64,000 nt of DNA from Agrostemma githago (Eukaryota > Streptophyta > Magnoliopsida > Caryophyllales > Caryophyllaceae). Both the position numbers and the translations under genes were made by a program. Numbering within the stretch: the stretch's first letter is position 1; every line of letters starts with the position of its first letter. Below, in pieces: positions 12,690 through 24,400 of this stretch. Location: the NCBI GenBank assembly GCA_958450325.1, contig OY288247.1, positions 11,398,429 to 11,462,428 of the forward strand, given 5' to 3'. Under the pieces are notes generated by a model that was not told the DNA's origin, did not search any database, and was given only the letters and a program-made list of their open reading frames with translations.

Positions 12690-14700
12690 GACTTAATTAC
12701 ATTGACGATGTACATTTGTTAAATAAGAAAGTTAATCGAACTATGTCACTACAATAAATAAAATGATCACGTGATATTAGTAATCAAACTTAATTTCAGT
12801 ATCAAACTTAATTTCAGTTGAATTTATAGTTTTAAGAGCTCATTTTAAAACTCAAAAGAACACATGATTGCTCTTATTTATAATATAAAAATTCATCATC
12901 TTATTATAATTTTTCGATGTGAAAATAATTTTAAGTTTGTAGTCTTATTAAGAGATTTTTTAAGAGTCAAAAGTTTTTTGATTGATATCTAAGAAAGAAT
13001 GAATTTTTTGATTGATATCTAAGAACGAAAGATTAGTCTTACTTATAATATAAGATTTCATCGCCTCATCATAATTTTTCAAAGTAGGATAATTTACTCA
13101 AGATTTATAGTCTTAAAATCTACTTTTAAAAAGTTTTTTAAGACTCAAAAGATTGTTGGTTGATATTTAAAACCGATAGATTACTCATTTATGATATAAA
13201 ATTTCATCACCTCATAATTTTTCGATGTGGTATAATTTGCTTAATTAAGTTTATAGTTTTAAGAGCTATTTTTAAAGACTTAAAAGAGTTTGTTTTTATA
13301 TCTAAGTTAAAAGGACAAACAATTAGGGAGTACTCTTTATTTATATAATCAAATTTGATCATCTTATTATATATTTTGGATGAATGATTACTGTTATTTA
13401 TATAATAAAAAAAATTCACAATATTATAATTTTTCGATGTGGAATAATTTTACTTAAGTTTATTTAAGTTTAGATATAGTCTAATTAAGAACTTTTATTT
13501 ATAGACGAATGATTACACTTATTTATAATATATAGAATTTCATTAACTCATCTTAATTTTTCGAAATCTTAGTATTAGGAACTTTTTTTAGTCTCGAAAT
13601 ATTGTTAGTTGGTTAATATCTAAGAACGATAGATTACATAAAATTCTTATTATACTCTCTTTGTTCACTCCATAGGAGTGTAATTTTTCGATGTGGGATA
13701 ATTTACTTAAGTCTATTATTTAGTTGAAATTCATAACCCGAAATTCATCTTATTAGAATTTTTTTTATTTAAGTGTATAGTCTTTAACAACTTTTTTAAG
13801 ATTCAAAAGATTTATGTTTGATGAAACTTTATAACTTTTTGAATGTGGGATAATTTTACTTAAGTTTAGTAGTCTTAATATATATTTTAAGACTCAAAAG
13901 ATTTTTGGTTAATATCTAAGAGCACATGATTACTACGGAGTATTATTTATGATATAAATAAAATTTCATCACCTTAATACTATAATTTTTCGTTGTGAGA
14001 TTATTTTTACTTAAGTTTGTAGTCTTATTAAGAGACATTTTAAGACTTAAAAGTTTTTTTTACTGATATTTAAGAACGAAGAATTAGTCTTATTTATAAT
14101 ATAGAATTCATCAACTTATCATAATTTTTCGATGTGAGATAATTTATTTAAGTTTATAGTCTTCCATCAGCTCTTTTTAAGACAAAAAAAATACACCACT
14201 ACTCTTGTTTATAATATAAAATTTCATCACCTCACTATCATGTGGAATGATTTTAAATTCGTAGTCTTATATATTAATTTTTTTTTAAGAGTAGTCTTAT
14301 ATATAAAAGTTTTTCGGACGGTATTTAAAACCGAATGATTACTAATATTTATAATATAGAATTCCATCACCTCATCATAATTTTTCGATGTGGGATAATT
14401 TAAAAGTTTTTCTTGGTCGACATTTAAAACCGAATGAAAACTCTTATTTATAATATAAAATTCCATCACCTCATCATAATTTTTTGATATATATAAAATT
14501 TCATCACCTAATCATTTAATATAGGATAATTAATTGAGGTTTATAGTCTTAAGAACACTTTTTGAAACTCAAAAGACTTTTGATAGATATTGAATAACGA
14601 ATTATTACTCTTATTTATACTATAGAATTTCATCATCATATTATAATTTTTCGATGTGGGATAATTTTACAATTGTTATAGGTAATAAATTCATCACATA
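12690..14700 (+). repeat. Hairpin-bearing AT-rich minisatellite, about 13 degenerate units
   Basis: The phrase 'aatttttcgatgtgggataa' recurs near 12905, 13068, 13215, 13428, 13552, 13683, 13982, 14119, 14370 and 14640 with spacing of about 110-160 bases. Each unit also carries 'agtcttaag...ttaagact', which can pair with itself, and 'ttatttataatataaaattt'. There is no coding potential. Inverted copies occur at 18625-18960. Confidence 0.8.
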
Positions 14701-14937
14701 ATGTAAAACAAATAATATGAAATTTATACTCTAATGAAAGCATTTTTTAGCACGAATCTAATTATGTCATTTTTATAATTTATTTTATGATAATATTTTT
14801 TAAAAATGAACTCTAAAGGTTTTTCCTCAAAATTATAAAACATCATATTAATATAATAAATTAAATATATATTATAATAATTAAAAGATTCTCTAATTGA
14901 TTTTTTTATTATTTAGGATACTTTCCTAATTTGAGGT

Positions 14938-15162
14938 TTGATCAACCACGCTACTTTCTTTTGGAGTCTAATTGGTTTATGTTTTAAGAGTATTTTAGTG
15001 TTGTTACGTCGTGTTTCTCGTACTACTTGTGTGCATGTGAAACGGGAGGGGAATACAGTAGCCCACTTCATGGCTAGGTTCTGCTCTTCAGGAGATGAAG
15101 TTGTATTTGAATCAAACTTTCCGCAAGTCATTCTTAATTTGGTGGAGATTGATATAATATAA
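14938..15162 (+). pseudogene. RNase H-like (RVT_3) domain fragment
   Basis: Seventy-four open codons end in 'VHVKREGNTVAHFMARFCSS' and '...VILNLVEIDII'. This is the C-terminal end of the reverse-transcriptase-like RNase H domain found in plant LINEs and in host genes derived from them; the conserved 'N.vAH.lAr' segment is clear. Only the last third of the domain is present, with no start or upstream catalytic residues. It lies between Helitron termini, so it may be a captured fragment. Confidence 0.6.
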
Positions 15163-15525
15163 TTCAATCTTTTTTCCTCAAAAGGTTTTTATTTGATATC
15201 AAGTATCAACCCAAATATTTACCGAGTATTGTCTTAAAAGAGATATTACGAGTTTGTATTATTATTTTCACAATAGTGAAATTTGTTAAAAGAAAGTTTA
15301 AATTTGTATTACTGTATTAAATATTAATTTGTCGTAATAATTTATTAAATATTAATTTGAAAGAACTTTATTCAATGTGTAGAGTTTGAAAAATGACGTC
15401 TTTTGTTCATTTGTATAATTTTCATACGAGATCGCTTATTTCAATATAATCAAATTATTAGACATATTTTAAATATATTTCTTACTCTGTATAAATATTT
15501 TTTTAGTATAATTACGATAACTAAC

Positions 15526-15552
15526 CCGTGCACGGCACGGCCTTTTAACCTA

Positions 15553-15553
<1 letters not shown>
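15526..15553 (+). other. Helitron 3' terminus, plus orientation
   Basis: Stem CCGTGC / GCACGG (15526-15540, 3-base loop), the spacer CCTTTTAAC, then CTAG (15550-15553) followed by T. It faces outward relative to the terminus at 12656. The matching 5' end was not identified. Confidence 0.7.

Positions 15554-15598
<45 letters not shown>
15553..15598. repeat. (GT)n(AT)n microsatellite
   Basis: About eleven GT followed by about eleven AT dinucleotides, directly after the Helitron terminus. Confidence 0.95.
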
Positions 15599-16678
15599 TT
15601 GAAGCTTTTTTCGAGCGATTTCAGTGGTCCGTTTCATCAAAACTCAAATTAAGAAAGTGTCATAAATAATTAAAAAAAATCAACTAGAGAACCTTCTAAT
15701 TATTATAATATGTATTTAATCTATTATATTAATATTTTGTTTTACAATTTTTAGGTAAAAACATTTAAAGTTCTTTTTTTAAAAAGTTATCATAAAAAAA
15801 TTTATAAAAATGAAATAATTAGATTTGTTAATTAAAGTATAAATTTTAAATTTTGTATTTGTGGACATGGCAAAGTCCACCCCGATGCGGCCACGCGCGG
15901 GTTTGGATAGGCGAATGAATCTCGTGGTAAGATTTTTCTCGAGTCGAAATTTAAATCAAAGTTGGAATCGACACCGAACTTTGTGGGAGTTCGGACCCGT
16001 TCGAACCCACTCTATACTTAGGCGTATCGCGCACAAAGCACGGCCCGCTTTAGTACTAGAGCTTATGGGGGTTCGTCCCTTTGCATAACGATATCGATGT
16101 TGGATTACCGAATATCGTATATTGAATGACTCTCATTTGCCAACGATTTCTGGCATCCGGAAACCAAAGGTTCTGAGTAAAGGGTGAAGGTACGTGTTGG
16201 GAAGCCCACGGAGGACACCAAACCCCATCCGCAATTTGCGGCCTCTACTAAGATATCGATCGGTGTTCGTGTACATGCGTTATTAAGACGATGAAATGAT
16301 ACGCAAACAACGTTTTAAGCTACGCATGCAAACAGCGTTTTAAGCTACGTCATTTAATGCATCTTAAATATTTCGAAGTTGTTTTAGCTTGCGATGTTCA
16401 TTTGAAAACAGTAAATGCCAAACAACGGAAATAAATAACATGAAAGTAAATTACAAATTATACGGGCGGAATACAACCCAGAATTCACAATACGACAAGC
16501 AGGGATATAATATTAGCGAGTTAGAAACGATGACGTAAACTATAAACGAACTCGTAAATAGGAATGTAAACTGAAACCGTAAACCAAATAATCAGACAGA
16601 CTCTAATCGGCTACATATTGCGTTACGTATTGACCAGAGGATAGAGGCTCGAACGCATGAAAGGCTGCGACCTGGAAC

Positions 16679-16750
16679 TCAGGCGCCTGAGGTGAGGCGG
16701 CCTGAAGTTCAGGCGCCTGAGGGGAGGCGGCCTGATGCTCAGGCACCTGA
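16679..16750. repeat. Palindrome cluster in R/U5 part of LTR A
   Basis: TCAGGCGCCTGA, a perfect 12-bp palindrome, occurs at 16679-16690 and 16709-16720. A variant with one change is at 16739-16750, and 'gaggcggcctga' words lie between. It lies ~820 bases from the LTR edge, at about the same place as clusters in LTRs B and C. Confidence 0.85.
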
Positions 16751-18012
16751 CATTGAGCGTCCAGACAGGCCAGGTTCGGTACCAAAACTTGATGCTAGCT
16801 TGACCCCGAAGCCTCGATATCTCATCCAGACTCCTCCTAGCGAAGACTCACTGTCTTGATCCGTCATATACCGAGTCCGATTAGGAAGTCGTCGGTATAA
16901 CTTACGTAGTGAGCATTCGCTTAAAGTCGTAAAAGAATAAAAATAAATACGGAATATAGATTTGAAAGGAGACGTGCGATTGATTAACGTGTGTCGACTA
17001 ACGTCGCAAGTATTGTTCCCTAAGCAAAATGTGTATCGTTGTTGACTATATCGGAAGTCTACGATATCTCATTTCTGCCATAATGGGGTACTTGTCCTTA
17101 ACTGTCTTAATTTATGACCAATCGGCTTTATCGACTTAATACGAATATCGAAGCCCTCCGTCGTTATTGGGTCGCGTAGACCGTACAACTCTCGGATTGA
17201 CGTCATAGGGTTTCGTACCATTTTGATTATCGATAACTCTTTTATATATGCGCGACGTTCGAGTATGGAGTCGACATCGGGCTTTTAGAGCGACGTTTTG
17301 AAAATGGTGTCGACCACTCTCAATAATGAACTACCGTGATCGCGCTATAATCCAATTGGTCATGCGTACACCATAAGGTGCCCTAACCCTTAAGTGTCTA
17401 GGGCGGCGGCGCGCCTCGAAGGGCGCCACCTCCAGTACGAATTTTCGGAGGATTATAACGGACTTTGGACGGTGTTCAATAATCGAATGTGCTCGATCGA
17501 TTCGTCATCACGAAATTTAAGTCCTTTGCATTTCGACGTCGTAATTTGGCTTTTAAGCCTACGACAATTGATTTAGCGTCATTGGACGTCGCTCGAATAG
17601 GTTTGAAAATAGTTTTGTTAAATTATAATATACGCGGTATTAATATATAAACACTATAAAAAAAAACGATAATAAATGTTAGATTGTTATGAGTACGATA
17701 AATAAAAAGTAAGATTTGAAAAGTAAAGTGTTAGTAGTTAGTAAACATAAATTAAATGTTAGAGGTAACAATTAGTATACAAAAACGAAAAGGAGAATTA
17801 GAGATTAGAAAAGACGGGGTGTAGTACACCCTCAACCTACATGTCAATAGTATCGGAAAACGGGCTCGTAGAGAATCATCGTAGACACGGGAGCGGTTCG
17901 AGTATGTAGAATGAGTTAGGGTGTGTATATGGGTTGAGGTTGCTCTCAGTTTTCTGAGAATAAGGTATCGAGAAATGAGAATGCGACCCTCGAAACGATG
18001 GACGTGAGGGTG

Positions 18013-18020
18013 TATTTATA
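18013..18020 (-). promoter_or_regulatory. TATA box of LTR A
   Basis: TATAAATA on the minus strand, ~525 bases from the U3 edge; the equivalent position in LTRs B and C also has a TATA box. Confidence 0.6.
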
Positions 18021-18046
18021 GGGTTTTACAAAATGCTTCGACTCAG

Positions 18047-18130
18047 GATTCGGACGCCCGAAGGGCGCGGCTCAATACTGGGGCGCCCCAGTGGAGGCGG
18101 CTCAGTTCTGGGGCGCCCGGATGCGGGCAG
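18047..18130. promoter_or_regulatory. Palindrome cluster upstream of the LTR A TATA box
   Basis: CTGGGGCGCCCCAG (18078-18091) is a perfect 14-bp palindrome. Related words 'cggacgcccgaagggcg' and 'ctggggcgcccgg' flank it. The cluster begins ~30 bases upstream of the TATA box in the sense of transcription. Confidence 0.7.
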
Positions 18131-18624
18131 TTGAAGTCGCGCGTATCGGAAGTTGCTCAAAATAAATATGGATTAATATTCGTGTTATTTGAGGCAATAT
18201 CGGATGCGGTTTTGACTTGGTTTTGATCATGTATTTGGACGCTATTTGGCTCCTTTGGTTTTCAGGTTTTGACTTTGACCGGGTTTTACTCGGTCACAAA
18301 AGACGGTTTTGCCCCCGGTGGCGGTTTTGGCTCAAAGTAGCATTATTTTATTGGAAACGACCTATTGAGTTTGGATTTGAGGTTGGTTTTGAGAGATTTT
18401 TACTTCGCTAAGTGCCCACGTCGGATACTATGGATTCCGAGTCCCGTATTCGAGCGTATTGATGCATGTTAACGTCCGATCATCATCCGATGTTTTGTTG
18501 GAGACTACTATAGACACTAGCATGCAAAATGCGGGTGTCTACAGTATTACTCCGTATTTGTTTCATATTATTTGCTCGAAAAAATGTTGAATCTATTACA
18601 TACTTTATAAAAATACTATCCCAC

Positions 18625-18960
18625 ATAAGGTGATGATTCTATATTATGAATAAGAGAAATCATGTGTTCTTTTGGGTCTTAAAAAGAGCTTTTAAGACTA
18701 CAACCTTAAGTAAATTATCCCACATCGAAAAGTTACGATTAGGTAAAGAAATTTTATAAATATGACTAATCATTCATTCTCAGATAAACGAATAATAGTC
18801 TTAATAATTCTTCCTAAGACTATTAACTTAATTTAAATTGTCCTACATCGAAAAATTATAATAAGGTGATGAAACTTATTAGAGGTGATGAAATATTTAT
18901 TATAAATAAAAATAATCATTCCTCCATAGATATCATTCCTCCATAAAAATAATCATTCCA
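18625..18960 (-). repeat. Inverted copies of the 12.7-14.7 kb minisatellite
   Basis: 'ttatcccacatcgaaaa' and 'cctacatcgaaaaattata' are reverse complements of the minisatellite phrase. There are about three units, interrupted from the main array by the solo LTR and a Helitron end. Confidence 0.75.
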
Positions 18961-19850
18961 GTTTGTTACGGCGTTGATAGAGAAATTAGAATGTAAACCA
19001 ACGTTAGGTAGGAAATTAATAGGTCGGAAAGTAACTGTGTGATGGATCAGGTAATAACTTTTGTAATTCGGTTCTTCATGGTTAACTTCACATTATGCAT
19101 TTGAACATAATCTGTAATAATAACGCATAGTGAATGTCTGACATAAGTCGGTTAAGTAATATCAACTGTTGGTACACATTAAATGGTAGACGAAAAATGG
19201 ATGTAGTATAAGAAGTGTAGACATCAAAATAGAATAACTGTGTCTGACTGTCAATTTGTTCAACAGTACGGGTATTTTGAAAATTCGGAAACGTTATGGC
19301 GTAACGATTATCATGAATTGGGACCCAATTAAATGAGTTACCGTAATACTACACAATAGCACTGACAGTGTAAAACGGCAATGAATATCGGGTCCATTTA
19401 GTAGACGCACCGAAATTTTTGCAAATCATACCCGACGTAACGTAATATATATACAACGGAATACGGTCTCCAAACAACGTTACTATATACAATCGCACTG
19501 CTGAAAAGGAAAATATTAGAGATAACAAAAATTATGCGGGAATATGGAGTAATAAAATTGATTACAATTTTGGTAATGATGACACATTAACTCAATTGGC
19601 AAGCAAAGTGAAATTTTGACAGTTTCCTCGAGTAACTTCCACATTTACTGCTGCTGCATTTACCATCATCACTAACTATGACATCACACTCAACGTCCAC
19701 CAATTAATAACCGTATGGGCAAAATCTTTATCATGCAAAGCTTCAAAATAACTACCCAACTATAACTCAAATATTCGATCATTCCCAAATCGAAATACCT
19801 TTTCAACTCAAAATTAAATCAGAATCAAAGGGAAAGAAAAACTGTTATAG
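18961..19850. other. Gene-free stretch upstream of the XS gene
   Basis: No coding region recognised. The last 110 bases are A/C-rich, as expected of a plant 5' UTR, and 'ctatata' near 19485 is a possible TATA box for the gene that follows. Confidence 0.4.
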
Positions 19851-20339
19851 ATGGCTGAGAAATTTGTGTACCCACCGACCGTAATCATGCACAATCTGCC
19901 CTACGAAGTTACACAGGAAGGGGTTGTCATTGGCAATAGTTTCACCTATGTGAGGGATGAACTGATCAAGATGGGATACCCTGTGAGGAAGGTTTTCCAT
20001 GTGTGGAAAGGGAAGCCTGGAGTATTCAAGAGGGCTATTGCGATTGAGTTTTTCAGTGGTGAGCATAGGTACAGGAGTGCTTTCAGATTGCAGAAGTGCT
20101 TCGAGAGAGTTGGTAGGGGAAGATCGGACTTCGAGAAGACTTCAGACGGAATGACAGAGCCTCACCTGTGGGTTGCAATTTCTGCAGACAAAGGACTGGT
20201 GAAGGAAGGCAGGAATTGCATTTCTGTTTCGGCTGATTGGAAGAGGCTCGGTTACGGCGACGCGGACGCAGACAGCAGGTCAACGTACGTGTGCGTGTTT
20301 AATCAGCTGAAGCAACACAACCTTGGATTCTATGTCTGA
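19851..20339 (+). CDS. XS-domain protein (SGS3/FDM family-like), single-exon
   Basis: An intact 162-codon ORF. The ATG context 'atagATGGCT' (G at +4) is good for plants, and an AATAAA follows 21 bases after the stop. Residues 6-125 read like an XS domain: 'VYPPTVIMHNLP' matches the opening 'vWPxmgIvxNxP', 'YVRDELIKMGYPVRKVFHVW' the middle helix, 'RAIAIEFFSGEHRYRSAF' the strand-helix 'xaivEFxxdwxgfxxA', and 'EPHLWVAISADKG' the end. XS domains in SGS3 and FDM/IDN2 proteins bind dsRNA in RNA silencing. Here there is no zf-XS or coiled coil, only the XS unit plus a short tail 'RLGYGDADADS'. It runs opposite to the Rep and RPA genes and sits inside the proposed Helitron. Its neighbours are riddled with stops and this ORF has none. 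No search was run, so the family is a by-eye call. Confidence 0.65.
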   Translation: MAEKFVYPPTVIMHNLPYEVTQEGVVIGNSFTYVRDELIKMGYPVRKVFHVWKGKPGVFKRAIAIEFFSGEHRYRSAFRLQKCFERVGRGRSDFEKTSDGMTEPHLWVAISADKGLVKEGRNCISVSADWKRLGYGDADADSRSTYVCVFNQLKQHNLGFYV

Positions 20340-20359
20340 AAGGTAACCCCTCCTGACTC

Positions 20360-20365
20360 AATAAA
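20360..20365 (+). terminator. Polyadenylation signal of the XS gene
   Basis: AATAAA, 21 bases after the XS stop codon. Confidence 0.5.
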
Positions 20366-21380
20366 ATGAGGTTTTTTTGGTAACCCTTGAACTTACTCCA
20401 TCAATTAACTGTTTAACTATTCGCGGTTTATTGACTTGAAGTATAATATTCAAGTGTTTGTAATGGATTAATGGACCTCGGTCCGGATTGTTGCTATTTT
20501 TCTTTAAACTGTTCGTGGTTTGTGATATTTTGTCTATAATCGTGGACTTCGTACAATTAAGTTAAAATCAAAACAATTTCGATATGATGGGCATGCTGAA
20601 ACTGTATTTGAATCCTGTGATTGGCATGCGTTGAACTTGCTGGAACTTATGAACGGTGATGTTTAGAACGGAATTTGTAAGCGGGTACAACAAACAGGGC
20701 ATTCAGGGGGTAGTAATTGTAGGACAAATAAGCGATACGTAAACCGGTGATACATTTTAAATAATAGCGCAACGGCTCTCTTACACATTGCGTAGTGTAC
20801 AACATAGATGTGATCCCATGTTTGAGAAGATACCTTAATCGAAAGAATTTTCGTCTAATTTAAGAACCTTCAGTCCCCTCTCATTGGTAACCCTTGGTAA
20901 CGCGACATCAGTCTGTGTTCGTATGAGAACGGGTTACTGTAAAAACAGGCCGACATAAGGATAAGATTGTGCCTGATTTTGGTTTCTGTCCGTCACGAAA
21001 CATACAACGATCGATGCTGCGTGAATTTGTAATGGGTAAATAGACAGACTATCTTGATTGCATCTCCTAATATGCTCTGCAATCAATCTCGTGTGACATA
21101 TCTTTATGTTTTGTGAATGGTAGTGTTCAACAATCTCCACTGCCCATAGAGGTTAGTAACTGGATGATCAAATGTTAGTGTAGATAGTCCACAAACACTG
21201 AAACTGTGAAAAGCCAGGTCAATCGGTAGGAAGAAAATGTGAGATTGAGTAAAAGGATTGCTGTAAAAACAGAATGACATTAGAGAGAGACTGTGCCTGA
21301 TTTTTTTGTTCAACAAACTATAGAATAATTTCAGATGAAATAGTTATGTGGTAAGTACAAAATATCAGCGCAGATTGGTG
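20366..21380. repeat. Non-coding stretch with a degenerate direct duplication
   Basis: 'ctgtaaaaacag..gacat' followed by 'tgtgcctgattt' occurs at about 20937-20982 and again at about 21262-21305, a spacing of ~324 bases. No gene recognised. The PIF1-helicase region expected after the Helitron Rep domain is not here. Confidence 0.4.
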
Positions 21381-24300
21381 AATATCTCCTTGAAAACAAC
21401 GTTAGTAGTTGAGTCAGTATCGAATGAATCTTCGTCTAAAATTAATACTTTGAGACCCTTCTTCCAATCGAACAACGGGAGGAGTCCTGTAATGTATGTC
21501 GAATGAGAAAATACGCCACATTGCTTCGGGAGGAGACACGTATCTGCAGTCGTAGTACTCTTGTATGTGATCAATTTCGTCCGGGTTCCTCCTAGTTGCC
21601 GCTCCGACAGTGACTCCGTCGTATCCTTTGTTCACATACTTGAATAGGTATTTAATGGATCATGCTTGATTGCACCACTCAACGTTTATGTGGGCATGAT
21701 ATCTCGACAACAACTCTGCGTTGTATGGAACGACGTAGCCATTGTGGACACTAACGCCGCCCTTCTCAACAGTTACACTATTGTCCCTCCTCTTGTACAT
21801 GGGGTATCCATCACCGTCGACAGTTGTCCATTCGCAAAAAGGTTTATGGAACCTCTTTGTGCAAACACCGTCAACCATGCAAGGAGAATTGGGATTGGCG
21901 CGCCCGCACGGACCGTGGATCATCAAGTCCTTCACAGCTTCATAAAGTGATGGGTTTTCGGACCGGTCAGGAATCTCGGCGGAGATAATAGTGTCCACAT
22001 CGCCAGCTTGGAATTTGTCGTCCCTCTCCAAAAAAAGAAGGATGTGAGCGTGAGGGAGACCTCTTTTCTGGAACTCCACAGTGTAGACAACTACGGGTAC
22101 ATGGAAGATGACGATGGATAAGTTCAGTATTTAAAGCCTTAAAACAAATTAGCAGAACACAAAGCATTTGTACTCAGACCGGTTACCTGCTCTCGTCCTC
22201 CCAAAAACATGGTTGTCTTTATAGTCCTTGATGAGAAGGTCCAACTTTTGTTTGAATACACGGGTTACAATGTCGGGCCTATCCTCTGGCTTCAGCCCCC
22301 TCTTCTTCACAAACCTAGTTATCTCTGGTCATTTCGGGTTGCAGGTGAAGGTGAAAAACAGATCAGGGTATCCACACCAACGACAAATTGTCATCGTATC
22401 CTGATAAGTCTCACGCATGTATCCCTTACCACCGACAAAGCTTGAAGGGAGTATGTACTTAACGCCTAAAGATGATGAGTCTGCCTCTCCGCTAGCGGCA
22501 GCAGCACGTAACTGCTTGGCGTTTTCAGATCGAAGCTTCGGCTGGTTGAACTTTAAATATGTCAGCCGCTGTGCCTCTATCATTGTATATCCGTCGATAA
22601 TTAATTGCTGCAGTAATCGGCATCCTTGAAGTAAAGTATCGGGTTCTACGTCGGTTGTCCTGTCCTGCAGGCGAAACGCGAACCACTCTCTTAAAGTTAA
22701 CTTGTCGTGTGCTGTGGCAGGATTGCGACTTGCGTCGACGGATTCCTAACAGTGCTTGATACCGAGCCGGTAACCGTCCTCACCGTGCGGAAAAAATAGC
22801 GGGTACTGAAGCGGCAAGTACGATGGATGGAGTTCAGATATACGTTGAAGACGACCGCACCTTTCCTCGATTATTATGTCCCTGCTTTCAATAGTATCCT
22901 CAATATCACCAACTATAAGTGCGGCAACTTCAGAAACAGTCGAAAGATTATATTCACATCCGTCTGTGCATTGTGCACAAATTAACCGCAACCTAACCTA
23001 ACACCTTTCATCGGAGTTCAGTATGCTGTCTCTGGCCATACGAAATGACTGTGCTAAGGGATTGTACGCGTCAAGCATAGACTTAATTTCAGCCATGATC
23101 CCGTCATCAAACCTATCTACACTGGATGACTACCCCCTGCGCATAAGTACGGAGAACATTGCAAACTATTTACTGTATAGAAGACAAAAAGCTGTGATGA
23201 AATGTGGAAGTTAACATGAGGAAGATATGGCAACGCACGCTTCCTGTTACTAATCTCATCGTTGGTGTCGTATATGTACAGTTGACAGAATCTGGGTGGC
23301 TCATTACTCGCAGGCAACAAACTGCCGATTAGGTGAGAGTTTTGACCACCAATTCTGTAAGTGTATGGGCCCCGACTCCTGTTTACAGAGTCATCTACTT
23401 TGCCGCCACTTGAAGTAAATGAATGTGCTGAATTGTACATCCTGATATTGTCAATGAAGTGTCTGCTTTTTGGATGAATACCATGTAAAAGGTCCTTGAT
23501 AGGCTGGGGAGGTTCGGTGAGATACGGTAATTCAACAACACCATCTCTACAACACATGGTAAAAGATGGGATAAGCGATCTACGGTCCATTCATGATCTC
23601 TCATTGTACCACATGTATGCGGAGCACTTCTGGCACTTATACTCCGGATCCCCTAAGTCGTCGTACCCTTCCCATCCTGTGATATAATAAAAGAGCAACA
23701 AATTAAGGTTAGTAGGTAGGTGTCACTGGTATGTACAGTAATACACTAATTCAATAACCTGTAGTTACGGAGTGGCTGGGAGAGTCAATGTCTTCCACGG
23801 TTAAAGTCGACCCGAAAATGTCACGTGCTAAACTTTGAATAATAGTATCACTTTGAGTAAACTGACGAAATCGTTTGTTGCTGCTGAGGCGCTGAGGTGT
23901 AGTTGGGTCGTTAACAGACGCCTTACGGATGACATCTACAACACGTTCAAGGGAAGCTGCGTCGTTGAACAGTAATAATGAGCTACTATCCCAATTATGA
24001 ATGCTATGTTACATTTGGTCACTGCAAAGAAAAAGTAACAAAAAAAAATTAAACAACCTTCGGTGAGGTCATCAGTAGGTGGAGAGATGTGTGTGGATGC
24101 ATTTGGGTCATATATGTTGCGCGCTCTGCGCTCCCTAAACTTGATCACATGCCTGCGTCGTGCAAGCTTCGACCGCCATTCCCGGTATGGATCTTTGTCA
24201 CTGTACATTGCTTCTTCATATGAATTATGACCTTGGCGCCTATCTGCCTGTATGAGTCGACGGTCAACTCTAACTTGTTGGGCGGTAAGGTACTTGGTAA

Positions 24301-24400
24301 GGTATTTTTCCAATTCGTTAGCTGCGGAACGATGAGAAGTAAGGCACATTGAATGTATCCATAAAGACCGTGAAGAATACAAAATAAATTGGTTTAAAGA
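21381..24400 (-). pseudogene. Helitron replication initiator (HUH-Y2 Rep), helicase part absent
   Basis: The N-terminal part lies at 24382-24040 ('YREWRSKLARRRHVIKFRER'), then a zinc-finger-like segment at about 23650 ('YKCQKCSAYMWYNER'), then 'GGKVDDSVNRSRGPYTYRIG' (about 23400). The Helitron_like_N block is at 22583-22329 ('FVGGKGYMRETYQDTMTICR'). The HUH motif 'EFQKRGLPHAHILLFL' begins at 22076, and the two-tyrosine motif 'KYLFKYVNKGYD' is at about 21655-21620. Breaks: TGA at about 23593, several frame changes, a TGA at 21660-21662 just before the Y2 motif, and a frameshift near 21480. Rep nicks and joins single strands in rolling-circle transposition. Introns may explain some frame changes. 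No helicase motifs follow, so even a repaired gene would lack the usual PIF1 half. Confidence 0.8.

Larger units (their letters stand above)
15860..18543 (-). mobile_element. Solo LTR (A) of a Tat/Ogre-type element
   Basis: It begins TGTGGACATG and ends GTGTCTACA, the same termini as LTRs B and C below, and is 2684 bp long. It is flanked by a perfect 5-bp duplication GTATT (15855-15859 and 18544-18548), so the insertion is complete and was reduced to one LTR by recombination. By homology with element C the transcribed strand is minus; a TATAAATA box sits at 18013-18020 on that strand. No ORF is meaningful. It splits the DNA between 15.5 kb and the inverted minisatellite at 18.6 kb. Confidence 0.9.

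Noticed and set aside
12656..15553. CRISPR-like array because of regularly spaced repeats
   Set aside because: Unit length and spacing vary, repeats are degenerate, and this is plant DNA; it is a minisatellite.
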